This document shows positions 11,301 through 18,287 of a stretch of DNA of 54,616 bases, one piece after another; within the stretch, counting starts at the first letter, position 1; each line of letters starts with the position of its first letter. A model generated the notes under the pieces. That model ran no database searches and was not told the origin of the DNA. It saw only the letters and a list, made by a program, of their open reading frames with translations. This stretch comes from Streptosporangiaceae bacterium (GTDB lineage Bacteria > Actinomycetota > Actinomycetes > Streptosporangiales > Streptosporangiaceae). Made by a program: the position numbers and the translations under genes. The stretch is taken from positions 1-54,616 of the forward strand of contig JAICYD010000034.1 of assembly GCA_025934375.1 (NCBI GenBank), read 5' to 3'.

Positions 11301-12109
11301 CCGTCGGCCGACAGGGCACGGAACTTGCTCATCAGGACGAATCCGTAGGGCGCGAGCATCAGGTTAACCCCGCCGGCCAGGGCCATGTCACACTCGCCGA
11401 GGCGCAGCGCCTGGCAGGCGTCGTGCAGCGCCACGAGTGACGATGAGCAGGCGGTGTCGACCACCTTGCTCGGCCCCATCAGCCCCAGCGTGTACGAGAT
11501 CCGGCCGGCCATGAAGCTCGGCTCGCCGACCAGCTGGTAGGCGTCCACGTGCCGAATGTCGCCGATCTGCTGTCGCAGCCGGACGTAGTCGGTCGTGCTC
11601 ACGCCGAGGAAGACGCCGGTCGCGCTGCCTTCGAGGCCATCGGGGGCGTACCCGGAGCGTTCGAGCGCCTCCCAGGCGACCTCCAGCGTCAGCCGCTGCT
11701 GCGGGTCCATGCCCACGGCCTCGCGCGGCGAGATGCCGAAGACCGCCGGTTCGAAGCGGTCAACCGGGCCGCTGAGAAAGCCCCCGCGGATGACGTGCGC
11801 CTTGCCCGGCGCCTCGGGATCGGCGTCATAGAAGGGCGCGGCGTCGGCCCGCGCCGCGGGGAACTCGCCAGTCGCGTCGACTCCGTCGCACAGCAGGCGC
11901 CAGAACGACTCCGGGTCGTGGGCGCCGCCCGGGAAGCGGCAGCCAATCCCGGTGACCGCCACTGGCCCGGGCGGGGCGCCCCGGTCCCCGGCGGCCGCGA
12001 GGGCCTCCTGCAGGCGCTCGATCGTCCGCAGAGCCTGGACCAGCTCGCGGCGATCGTGCCGGGCTGGGGCCGCGGAGGCCGGCGATCCGTCCGCACTGTC
12101 GGGCATCAC
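5339..12109 (-). CDS. Type I polyketide synthase, KS-AT-DH*-KR-ACP-TR
   Basis: About 2256 residues. A charged N-terminal helix (about 17-40) precedes the KS (about 50-470; DTACSSS cysteine near 220, VEAHGTGT and NVGH histidines). The AT (about 570-860) has GHSVGE and HAFH, the malonyl-type motif. A DH/TH-like region (about 900-1070) lacks the HxxxGxxxxP signature. The KR (about 1450-1680) has TGAFGGIG, FSS and SYAAGN, so it looks active. The ACP has GGLDS near 1771. The C-terminal thioester reductase (about 1883-2250) has TGSTGFIG and YVQSK, indicating NAD(P)H-dependent release as aldehyde or alcohol. A single module with KR and a dead DH/TH-like segment recalls iterative 6-methylsalicylate-type enzymes, but those end in ACP; the reductase ending is different. 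GTG 12109 or ATG 12106 may be the start; the ribosome site is weak. The stop overlaps hal3. Product identity is not readable. Confidence 0.9.
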   Translation of the reverse strand: MMPDSADGSPASAAPARHDRRELVQALRTIERLQEALAAAGDRGAPPGPVAVTGIGCRFPGGAHDPESFWRLLCDGVDATGEFPAARADAAPFYDADPEAPGKAHVIRGGFLSGPVDRFEPAVFGISPREAVGMDPQQRLTLEVAWEALERSGYAPDGLEGSATGVFLGVSTTDYVRLRQQIGDIRHVDAYQLVGEPSFMAGRISYTLGLMGPSKVVDTACSSSLVALHDACQALRLGECDMALAGGVNLMLAPYGFVLMSKFRALSADGRCKTFDAAADGYGRGEGAGIVVLKRLADAQAAGDPILAVIRGTAVNHDGRSSGLSVPNPASQQAVLRQALAAARAEPSEIGYVEAHGTGTALGDPIELRALEAVIGRHHANGSPLLVGSVKTNVGHLESAAGVAGLIKLILCLQHGEIPPHLHFRQPNPNVEWDRLHVEVTSASRRWPDGPRVGGVSSFGASGTNAHVIVGEPPPCPASRARRGWDVFTLSARTQESLRESAARHAAHLDDHPDLALADLCYTTQVGRPRQRHGLAVVADSPRRVQSQLHDYADGGHAVTTVLPQARHRRMCWLFTGQGAQRAGMARELRDEPPFRQAFDRCAGLLDQDLAQPLESVLWPDPGQPSPIGDTRYTQPALFALEYALARLWAAWGIRPSVLLGHSVGEIAAACVAGVFGLEDAAALVSVRARLMSALPPGGAMAAVTGDEQVIQQALAGHQDVAIAGVNGPDEIVLSGPAGELDAVIEELGRLGIRASRLAVSHAFHSPLIGPVLGEFREAISGLTFSMPRVPLISNVTGRLWTAQEVGPDYWVRHAASPVLFRAGVRAVHDEGVKTFLELGPAPVLCGLAARGISDPDAEFIPSLRPGTSDLQVLAQAAGLLSLRGARVDWPAFHGGDQPRRVTLPSTPWHGDSFWFKPAAPVSAVTGRLEGVGLRLRSACPTYELSPDDGAWDRQAHAGEAGQADLKLGALTAAAIAAAGDGLGGSWHCAEDAALCGAVLRHQGLPQTVQLSVLDVGDDQAVCEFRGITEAEEKAGAPWRLVARTALRRRPAAAPRRPPLLDPARYPQRRPVDPSALPAASADAIDQVLGGDRAGDVLVALVPAAAGWAAVADAATAAMAWAGAGDPPARLAAGLARMSCADPSRVRYVRGRAPERGTAGRAEFFDAEGVCLGGARATPPAVPDAPAGEPWRDPAELLYRVDWPEAAGASPPADDAAASLAGQGYLLFADRHGAADSIAGQLRSAGATAVVAPVPLAGAPGAAGGELVPDAGAVGEVLDSWLATTPAPARVVVCTGLDAPVLDETSREAIEEFTARADLLVIALTQQLTARPRPDPVKVTLLTRGAVAAEPAQAGHHPLAATCWGLGRVLALEHPDHWGGLIDLDPAVPAVESARLLEALARSPAEDEQALRGKRRLVSRLAPAPVPGTAPGGQRRREPPVRPDGTYLITGAFGGIGVALAHWLARAGAGRLVLLARSRLPARSQWDGELDAPVRSRVEAVRSLERLGAEVETVACDVTDEAAMTRLFRKLRDGRRPLRGVVHAAGVSAPQFVRDVRPQAYRAVWRPKVIGGWLTHRLSEGAPLDFFLGFSSIAATWGSQHLASYAAGNAFLTGLACQRAAGGHPGLAVEWGPWASNSGLFGEDVMEFLKSTGLRPLAPDQCLHLLGALLDSGEPHHVVCAADWSVFKPVMEARVERPLLAGIAVDGSPEAGEPSELRAQLLAVADEDPSSSAIRAGLLAGYLRTAGAQILGVAPGEIDPEADLMDGGLDSVMVMDIVRRCKRDLGIAVKAGKLFERTTVHDWADVLMEQFGWARDPARPAPPPQGTARPGDAGAEETAAGAGAIVGDIAGDTAGGPADPAWLARDVTLDPRIRPAGPAPVITAPHDILLTGSTGFIGAYLLSELLAATPATVHCLVRCRDAADGRQRIRDNFTRYLPWPAAAEDRIQVVRADLSDPMLGLPAEEFSALAGRIDAIVHNGAWVNFSYTYEQLRPVNVRGTEEILRLACHAAPIPVHHVSTYGIWGLPAGGRTVIGEDDDIAGAGRLVTGYVQSKWAAERLVELARERGVVVNVYRPGRVLGDSRTGACLTTHFTTRVIKGCIELGIAPQIDLEVEMTPVDYVAAAMVGIAFSGRASGSTYHLVNGRKMRFSEVIAVLRRRGWPVAPVPVQTWWDALRQGYGGRPNELHPVMDVVEEFVVGGEDAIDYAVANADSALDGTGIACPPLDERLLCLYLDWMSAHGYLPVPRRAQGTERA

Positions 12110-12295
12110 TGCATCCCATCATCGACTCATCGTTTGTTGAACTCTACGAGCGATGAATTTATTGGTCAAGCGCTGGTCCTCAGATGCCGCGATGCGGGCG
12201 GCTTCTCTTGACGCTGGAGCAACGGCCCGTTAGGCTCCATACTTGTTGATTTCAACGGTTGATGTATTCCCAGCCCACGCAGGATGGAACGAGAC
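12110..12295. promoter_or_regulatory. Divergent control region between PKS and hal4
   Basis: This 186-bp spacer lies between the minus-strand PKS and plus-strand hal4 and must hold promoters for both. It is AT-richer than its flanks. It contains the 11-bp dyad TCAACGGTTGA at 12252-12262, about 34 bp before the hal4 ATG, with extra GTTGA half-sites at about 12136 and 12245. The dyad matches the one before hal2. No clear -35/-10 pair was identified. Confidence 0.5.
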
Positions 12296-13960
12296 ATGAG
12301 CCGAACCGACCATGGCAAGCAATTCGACGTCACCATCATCGGATCGGGCCTCGGCGGCTCGACCCTCGCGGCGGCGCTGGCCCGGAACGGCGTCAGGGTG
12401 CTGCTGCTTGACGGAGGGACGCATCCGCGATTCGCGGTGGGCGAGGCCACGATCCCGTACACCAACGTCACTCAGCGCCTGATCGCCGACCGGTACGGGA
12501 TCCCCGAGCTGAAGAACCTGTGCACGCTCGCCGACAGCACGCGGGCCATCGGCCCGAAGTTCGGCACGAAGACGCACTTCGGCTTCCTCCGCCACGAGGA
12601 GGGCAAGCCCCAGGACCCCCGCGAGGTCAACCAGTTCCACACGCCCCCGGCCCTGCTGGCCGAGGCCCACCATCTCTACCGCCAGGACAGCGACAGCTAC
12701 GTCTTCCACCTCGCCCTCCAGTACGGGGCCCGGGCCCGGCAGAACTTCCGCATCGCGGGCGTCGACGTCGACGGCTCCGGTGTCACCATTCACGGCGAGA
12801 ACGGCGACCAGTACCGTTCCCGGTACGTCGTGGACGCGGGCGGCTTCCGCTCACCGCTCGCCGAGGCGTTCAACCTGCGCGAGCAGCCGACGCGCTTCAA
12901 GCACCAGTCACGCTCGATGTTCACCCACATGATCGGGCTGCCCCATACGGACGAGCTCTGGTCCCGGCCGAGCGCTGACCGGCCGCCGGTCCCGTGGAAC
13001 CAGGGAACCGTTCACCACACGTTCGAGCGCGGGTGGTTCTGGTACATCGCCTTCAACAACACAAAGCTGTCAAAGAACCCGCTCGCGTCGGTCGGGCTGA
13101 CCCTCGACCCGCGCCTCTACCCCCGGGACCCGTCGCTGACGCCGATGGAGGACTTCATGTCCATCGCGTCGCGCTTCCCCGACATCGAGCGGCAGTACGC
13201 GGGCGGGGTTCCCGTCCGGGAGTGGGTCTCCACCGATCGCGTGCAGTACTCCTCGAAGCAACTGGTCGGTGACCGGTGGTGCCTGCTCGCGCACGCCGCC
13301 GGCTTCCTGGACCCGCTCTTCTCCTTCGGCCTCGCGGTCACCGGGGACGCGGTCAACGCCCTGGCCTGGCGCCTGATCCGGGCGGTCAAGGACGATGACT
13401 TCTCGGCCGGGCGCTTCGAGTACATGGACCGGATGCAGCAGGCGCGCCTGGACTACGTCGACGAAGTGGTCAACGCGGCGTACACGGCATTCTCCGACTT
13501 CGACCTGTGGAAGGCCGTGTTCCGCTGCTGGGTGTGGCCGAACAACGCCGGCACCTTCCGCCTTCAGGCCGCGCTCAGCAAGTTCCGCAAGGACGGGGAC
13601 GACGAGCACTTCCGCGCGCTGGAGGAGCCGCCCTACCTGGGCATGGACTGGCCGGTGCACGAGGGGATGAAGCAACTGTACGACCTGATGGTGAGCCGCT
13701 GCGACGCCGTCCAGGCCGGGCGGATGAGCACCCGGGAAGCGGCCGACGATCTCTGGGGCGTGCTGAGCACGGCGAACTTCATGACCCAGCCATTCGGTTT
13801 CGGTGACCGGGAGCGGCGCTTCATGCACCCCACCCCCATGGTCGTCGCCAAGTCGGCTCTCTGGGCCCGGCGGAACGCCGACCCCATGGTCAGGCAGATG
13901 CTGCTCGGCGTCGGCAAAGAGGCCGTCGGCAGCCGGCTGCGCGGTTCCCGCATCTTCTAG
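12296..13960 (+). CDS. Flavin-dependent halogenase-family protein (hal4)
   Basis: Predicted FADH2-dependent halogenase of about 554 residues, closest by eye to hal1. Motifs in order: GSGLGGS flavin loop, GEATIP, lysine in GTKTHFGF, DAGGFRS, WFWYIA (WxWxIP with Pro to Ala), and FLDPLFSFG. The C-terminal helical part matches hal1 in length. An ATG at 12284 is also in frame; I prefer 12296 because GGAACGAG lies just upstream of it and the conserved flavin fold follows directly. It is transcribed away from the PKS, so it may be controlled separately from hal1-hal3 although the shared dyad argues for co-regulation. Substrate unknown; a role in decorating the PKS product is inferred from position. 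Confidence 0.8.
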   Translation: MSRTDHGKQFDVTIIGSGLGGSTLAAALARNGVRVLLLDGGTHPRFAVGEATIPYTNVTQRLIADRYGIPELKNLCTLADSTRAIGPKFGTKTHFGFLRHEEGKPQDPREVNQFHTPPALLAEAHHLYRQDSDSYVFHLALQYGARARQNFRIAGVDVDGSGVTIHGENGDQYRSRYVVDAGGFRSPLAEAFNLREQPTRFKHQSRSMFTHMIGLPHTDELWSRPSADRPPVPWNQGTVHHTFERGWFWYIAFNNTKLSKNPLASVGLTLDPRLYPRDPSLTPMEDFMSIASRFPDIERQYAGGVPVREWVSTDRVQYSSKQLVGDRWCLLAHAAGFLDPLFSFGLAVTGDAVNALAWRLIRAVKDDDFSAGRFEYMDRMQQARLDYVDEVVNAAYTAFSDFDLWKAVFRCWVWPNNAGTFRLQAALSKFRKDGDDEHFRALEEPPYLGMDWPVHEGMKQLYDLMVSRCDAVQAGRMSTREAADDLWGVLSTANFMTQPFGFGDRERRFMHPTPMVVAKSALWARRNADPMVRQMLLGVGKEAVGSRLRGSRIF

Positions 13961-14019
13961 GTTGAGGGGTGACCGCCAGGAGCCGGGCATACTCTGCCAA
14001 AGCCGGGTAGTTTGCGCAT

Positions 14020-14517
14020 ATGCGCTATCTGGTCCGGGAACGGCTTTTCGACATCAAGGACGATTTCTGGGTCACTGACGAGGAGGGCCGGCGGGTCTTC
14101 TTCATCAACGCCAGGCTCGTATCGCTGCACCATACCCTCGTGCTCGAAGACGCCGCGGGCCGCAAGCTCGCCTCCATCAAGCACAAGCTGCTGACCTTCA
14201 CCGATGCCATCAACATCGAGTACGACGGGGCGGTGGTCGCTACCGTGCACCGGGCGGTCTTCTCCCCGCTGCACCACCGGGCGCACATCGACCTGCACGA
14301 CGGCGGAGGAAGGCTCGAGGCGGTCGGCAACATCATCGACAAGGACTTCGAGATCCGCGACGGCGGCCAGGTGGTGGCGCGGATTTCCCGGAGGTGGTTC
14401 GCCATCCGCGACGCCTACGGCGTTGACGTGGCGCCCGGCCAGAACGACGCTTTCATCATCGCCGTCGCGGTCTGCCTCGACCGCATCCACCACGACGAGG
14501 AAGCGCGGCGCGGGTAG
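14020..14517 (+). CDS. LURP-one-related (YxjI/DUF567) family protein
   Basis: A 165-residue protein matching the LURP-one-related/scramblase-like fold. It opens with RYLVRERLFDIKDDFWVTDE and ends with the family-typical RDAYGVDVAPGQND segment followed by a hydrophobic stretch (AFIIAVAVCLDRI). The family forms a 12-stranded beta barrel around a central helix; its bacterial function is not established, and tubby-like membrane or lipid association is only suggested by fold. The ATG at 14020 lies inside a GCGCATATGCGC palindrome and has no obvious ribosome site, so the start rests on homology. It is probably not part of the halogenase cluster. Confidence 0.8.
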   Translation: MRYLVRERLFDIKDDFWVTDEEGRRVFFINARLVSLHHTLVLEDAAGRKLASIKHKLLTFTDAINIEYDGAVVATVHRAVFSPLHHRAHIDLHDGGGRLEAVGNIIDKDFEIRDGGQVVARISRRWFAIRDAYGVDVAPGQNDAFIIAVAVCLDRIHHDEEARRG

Positions 14518-14686
14518 CCGCGGATCAATGGCTGCTGCCGGGAATCCAGCTTGAGGGCGGTGCCGGCGGTCGGCAGTGGGTCAGCCGTGTGCCTGATGGC
14601 ATGATATGTCTGGTTGGCGGACAGGGCCGGCGCAGGTCCGCGTCCGGCCCGGCGACGACGGGGAACGGATCATCCGGGAGGGCCAC

Positions 14687-17383
14687 ATGCTTTCCTGTGC
14701 GGGACCGGCCGAGGAGGCAGCCTCGGCCGCCAGGGCCGTGACCGACTGCCTGCCCCCCGCATACGTGGACTGCCTTCTCGACACTGCCCTGGAGCCGGTG
14801 CTCGACGCCGCGGTCCAGCGGGGCGGGCAGGCCGCGAAGCGGAAGAAGACCGCCGGCGATGCCTCGGAGGTCGCGAAGGCCCTGCTGGCGGTGACGGTCT
14901 GCGACCCCGCCTGCGGCTCGGGGGGCCTGCTGATCGCGGCGGCCCGTAGGATCGCCCGGCGAGTCGCGCAGGCCCGCGAGGGGAACCAGTCAGCCGACGC
15001 CCTGCGGCGCGCGATGCGCGAGGTGGTAGGTACTTGCGTCTACGGCGTGGACGTCAGCGGGGAGGCGGTCGAGCGGGCGAAGGACCGCCTGCGGATCGCG
15101 GCCGACGTCCCGGGGATGACGCCCCCTTTCCTGGACGGTCATGTCAGGCAAGGTAATGCCCTGATCGGCGCGAGCCCGGAGCTGATCGAGGGCGGTGTCC
15201 CCGATGAGGCGTTCCGGCCAGCCGACGGCGATGACCGCCGATATGCCCGCTCCCTGCGCCGCGCCAACGCCAGGCCGCACCCGGGGCAGGCCACCTTGTT
15301 CAGCGAGCAGGGCGGCGACGCCCACTCCAACGAGGCGCTGGCGAAGTCCCTGGCGAAGATCGGGCGACCGCGCCCCGCTCCGCAAGGCAGTGTTCCGCAA
15401 GGCCCGCAAGGCAGTGTTCCGCAAGGCCCGCAAGGCAGTGTTCCGCAAGGCAGTGTTCGGCAAGGCAGTGTTCCGCGAGGCAGTGTTCCGCAAGATAGTG
15501 CCCGGCCAGATGGTGAGGCGCCGGCCGATGACGGCCGCCAGGCGGCCGAGTACCGCAAGTGGCGCGACTCGGCTGCCTTCCGCGCGAAACGCCTGGTCGC
15601 CGATGCCTGGTGCGCGGCCTTCGCCTGGGCCAAGACGCCGGACGCGCCGCCCGCGATCGTCAACCGGGTCCTGCTGGACCTGCGGGAACGGGAGGCCGAA
15701 GGGATCCTCCCGGAAACCCTCGCGGAGATCCTCCGGCTGCGCGGCGAGCACCGGTTCTTTCACTGGCACCTGGAGTTCCCTGACGTCTTCCGGGTTCGCG
15801 AGGGACAGACCCGATGGCAAGGCGGCTTCAACTGCGTGCTGTCCGCCCCGCCACAGGAGAAGATCGACCGTCGCGAGGGCAGCGCGGTCTTCGGCTTCGC
15901 CACTCGCTCGGGCGCCTATCCGGACTGCGCGGCGGGCCTGGCCGAGCCCGGCCGGCCGGCGCTGCGCGCGGACCTGCTGTTCGCGGAGCGGGTCACCGCG
16001 CTCCTCGCGCCCGAGGGCCGCGCGGGCTGCGTCGTCGCCTCCGCGACGGCGGCCGCCCCCGGCGCCCGGCACCTGCTCGGCGGCATGATGCGGCGCGGCG
16101 AGCTGGCGTCCCTGTATGACTTCCCCGGTCCCGGTGCCCGGCTGTGCCTGCTCACCATCGCGGCCCCGCCCATCGCCGGCGGTCCCGTGTTCGAGGGTCC
16201 CGTGCTCGAAGGCCCCGTGCGCACGGGCACGGTCCCCGGCAGCAGCACCGCCCACAGCACTGCCACGAGATTCGCGTTCTGGCTGGACGGCCCGGCCGCA
16301 CTGGGCGACGACGGCCGGACGTACACGCTGACGCCGGGCGAGGCCGCCCTCATCAACCCGAATACGGGCGCGCTGCCGGCCTTCCGCGGCGCCCGGGACG
16401 CAGCGCTCATCGCGGCGATCTACCGCCGTGTGCCGGCACTCTGTAACGAATCACGGCGGGACGAGGCGAAGACCGACGGGAACCCGTGGAGGATGAGGCT
16501 GGCGACGGCGTTCCCCCGGGCCATGGCCGGCCCCGGGCTGCTCCGCGCTGAACGGGAACTGCGAGACGAGGGCTGGGAGCCGGCCGGGAGCACCTTCACC
16601 CGCGACGGCCAGCGCATGCTCCCCGTCTATGAGCCGCCGATGATAGACCTGTTCGACCACGAGGTCGCGAAGCCACGGCACTGGATCGCCGAGCACGGCC
16701 CGGTCGCCGTCCAGCGTAAGGGCGAGACCGCCGAGCGCCCCGGCGTCGCGGACCGCCTCGCGGAGCTCGGCTGGAACTGGGAATGGCTGTGCGCCTGGCG
16801 CGCTCCTGTATCTGACCGGACAGCCGTCGCGGTGCTCCTGCCGCGCGCGGCGGCGGCCGGGTCCCTGCCCTTGATGCTGCCGCGCGTCGTCCCCCCGTTC
16901 GCCGCGGCCCTGATCGCCGCGCAGAGCTCACTGGTCTTCGAATACGTCGCCCGGCAGAAGGTCGACGGTCCCGTCGTGCGGGCCGCCGACTGGAAGCAGC
17001 TTCCCGTGCCGGCCCCCGACACGCTGGATCCGCACCTGCCGTTCATCGTTCCCCGGGTCCTTGAGCTGGTGTGCACCTCATCCGACATGAGCCAGCTGGC
17101 CAGGGACCTAGACGACACCGGGGACCCGTTCGCCTGGGAGCCCGACCGCCGGGCCAGCCTGCGAGCGGAACTGGACGCGTTCTTCTTCCGCGTGTACGGG
17201 GTCGGCGAACGCCGCGACGTGGAGTACGTCATCGATACGCTCCTGGGCGACGACGGCGGGCGCACCCGGGAACTGATCCTGGCCGCCTACGACCGCATGA
17301 CCGAGGCCGACGCCGCTGGAGCCGACTACCAGACCCGGATCTTCCCGCCCCCGGGGCACGGGCCCCGGCGGCAGCGCTCCTGA
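14687..17383 (+). CDS. Degenerate Eco57I/PglX-like N6 DNA methyltransferase relative
   Basis: About 898 residues resembling the C-terminal two-thirds of large Eco57I/PglX-type adenine methyltransferases. The SAM-binding motif is intact (CDPACGSGG), followed by the expected VYGVDVSGEAVERAKDRL and GNALIG segments. The catalytic motif IV region reads FNCVLSAPPQEKI, where active relatives have NPPF, NPPY or NPPW, so the Asn and the aromatic residue are both lost. The usual long N-terminal region is absent. Two low-complexity repeat tracts are inserted (GSVPQ-type around 15386-15493 and GPVxEG-type around 16180-16230). I chose ATG 14687 because GGGAGG lies 5-6 nt upstream; an in-frame ATG at 14606 has no ribosome site. 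No restriction, helicase or BREX/Pgl partner lies nearby. Catalytic inactivity is inferred; the frame is nonetheless fully open. Confidence 0.7.
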   Translation: MLSCAGPAEEAASAARAVTDCLPPAYVDCLLDTALEPVLDAAVQRGGQAAKRKKTAGDASEVAKALLAVTVCDPACGSGGLLIAAARRIARRVAQAREGNQSADALRRAMREVVGTCVYGVDVSGEAVERAKDRLRIAADVPGMTPPFLDGHVRQGNALIGASPELIEGGVPDEAFRPADGDDRRYARSLRRANARPHPGQATLFSEQGGDAHSNEALAKSLAKIGRPRPAPQGSVPQGPQGSVPQGPQGSVPQGSVRQGSVPRGSVPQDSARPDGEAPADDGRQAAEYRKWRDSAAFRAKRLVADAWCAAFAWAKTPDAPPAIVNRVLLDLREREAEGILPETLAEILRLRGEHRFFHWHLEFPDVFRVREGQTRWQGGFNCVLSAPPQEKIDRREGSAVFGFATRSGAYPDCAAGLAEPGRPALRADLLFAERVTALLAPEGRAGCVVASATAAAPGARHLLGGMMRRGELASLYDFPGPGARLCLLTIAAPPIAGGPVFEGPVLEGPVRTGTVPGSSTAHSTATRFAFWLDGPAALGDDGRTYTLTPGEAALINPNTGALPAFRGARDAALIAAIYRRVPALCNESRRDEAKTDGNPWRMRLATAFPRAMAGPGLLRAERELRDEGWEPAGSTFTRDGQRMLPVYEPPMIDLFDHEVAKPRHWIAEHGPVAVQRKGETAERPGVADRLAELGWNWEWLCAWRAPVSDRTAVAVLLPRAAAAGSLPLMLPRVVPPFAAALIAAQSSLVFEYVARQKVDGPVVRAADWKQLPVPAPDTLDPHLPFIVPRVLELVCTSSDMSQLARDLDDTGDPFAWEPDRRASLRAELDAFFFRVYGVGERRDVEYVIDTLLGDDGGRTRELILAAYDRMTEADAAGADYQTRIFPPPGHGPRRQRS
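15386..15493 (+). repeat. In-frame 15-bp tandem repeat inside the methyltransferase-like gene
   Basis: Six copies of GGCAGTGTTCCGCAA (encoding GSVPQ, with variants GSVRQ and GSVPR), two of them separated by 9-bp GGCCCGCAA inserts. All units are multiples of three, so the frame is kept. The tract lies in a linker between the SAM-binding half and the motif IV region. Confidence 0.9.
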
Positions 17384-17396
17384 CGGCAAAACCGTC
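17382..17396. terminator. Short hairpin between convergent genes
   Basis: GACGG-CAAAA-CCGTC overlaps the methyltransferase-like stop codon and lies before the convergent zinc-ribbon-like gene. The 5-bp stem is short and has no T tract, so terminator function is only possible. Confidence 0.3.
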
Positions 17397-17420
17397 CGGC
17401 GAGCATTTCCCGGCGGGTTG

Positions 17421-17714
17421 CTAACAGTGAGGCTGGTGATGGTGCCGGCGGCCGTCGGCGCCGATCTCGTCGGGCGGGGTGAACACCGTCAGCAAGTGCG
17501 CGTCGAACCCGGCCAGGTCAGGTGCGCCGAAGCCGCACAGGCACTTCCAGTCGCCTCGGGCTAGCTCGGCGGTGCCCTGCTCGCGGGCAGCCTCGGCATG
17601 GACCTGGCCGCCGGCGTCCGTGTCGCCGGCCGGGATGAACTGCTCGCCCAGGTGATCGGTGAGGTCATCGGTGCTGGCCGCCTGGTATCCGCACGCGCAT
17701 CGGCAGGCGCTCAT
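17421..17714 (-). CDS. Small Cys-rich, zinc-ribbon-like protein
   Basis: A 97-residue protein starting MSACRCACGYQA. It has one cysteine cluster at the N-terminus (CRCACG) and a second in the middle (WKCLCGF), each followed by a DxTDHL/FDAHLL helix, so it looks like two tandem Cys/His metal-binding repeats. It ends in a His-rich tail (HHHQPHC). The ATG overlaps the stop of the HATPase gene (ATGA), indicating translational coupling. No named family was recognised; a partner role for the HATPase protein is inferred from coupling only. Confidence 0.65.
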   Translation of the reverse strand: MSACRCACGYQAASTDDLTDHLGEQFIPAGDTDAGGQVHAEAAREQGTAELARGDWKCLCGFGAPDLAGFDAHLLTVFTPPDEIGADGRRHHHQPHC

Positions 17715-18064
17715 GCCAGCACCGCCCAGACGCGCTTGGCGTCGTTGCCCGGCAGCACGTCCCAGCCCCAGTCCTGGCTGAGGGCGCTGACCAGCTCCAG
17801 GCCACGGCCGCTCTCGTCGGTGGCGGCCGCCCGACGCTCGATGGGCACGCCCAGCTCGGGGGCCAGGTTGTCCCAGACTTCCAGCCGCAACCAGGTGCGG
17901 TCGGACAGCAAACGCAGCCACAGCACCGGCAGCCTGCCATGCATGTCGTAGCGCGGCTGTCCGTCTGGTCCAGTCGCCGCGCGGAACGCATTCGTGGTGA
18001 GCTCGCTAATGACCACATCGCAGTCATCGGCCAGCCTGCCCAGGCCCCAGCCGGCCAGCGCCAT
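17711..18064 (-). CDS. HATPase_c / RsbW-like regulatory ATP-binding protein, probably frameshifted
   Basis: The frame from ATG 18064 encodes an anti-sigma-factor-like kinase domain: ISELTTNAF (N box), VWDN, and ESGRGLELVSALSQDWG (G box). The preceding frame, running from about 18221/18197, encodes a plausible N-terminus (LAGLGPVGALPTVPRLARAF), and joining the two by removing one base at about 18065 gives a continuous ARAFAR-MALAGWGLG sequence typical of this family. So either the protein now begins at 18064 without its first 40-50 residues, or there is a one-base insertion or sequencing error. Such ATPases accompany DUF397 and XRE-DUF5753 genes in WhiJ/AbaA-type actinomycete loci, as here. 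Confidence 0.65.
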   Translation of the reverse strand: MALAGWGLGRLADDCDVVISELTTNAFRAATGPDGQPRYDMHGRLPVLWLRLLSDRTWLRLEVWDNLAPELGVPIERRAAATDESGRGLELVSALSQDWGWDVLPGNDAKRVWAVLA

Positions 18065-18287
18065 TCCGGGCGAACGCGCGGGCAAGGCGCGGCACGGTGG
18101 GCAGCGCGCCGACCGGGCCAAGGCCGGCCAGCAACGGCCAGGCCTGCGCGTCGCCGGGCGCGGCTTGGGTTCTCGACGGTTCCGGGGTTCTGGTCATGAG
18201 TGCGAGACCTGTGCTCTCCATTGTGCGCCAACTTTCCGGGATTGGTAATTGCCGATCAAAGTAGCCCGCGCTAAATGTCGTCGACAA

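Noticed and set aside
12110..12295. Attachment site or transposon end at the AT-rich divergent region
   Set aside because: No integrase, transposase or flanking direct repeats; the composition fits a promoter region.
14606..17383. BREX/Pgl phage defence system
   Set aside because: Only a degenerate methyltransferase relative is present; no PglZ, PglY, BrxC or kinase gene, and motif IV is lost.
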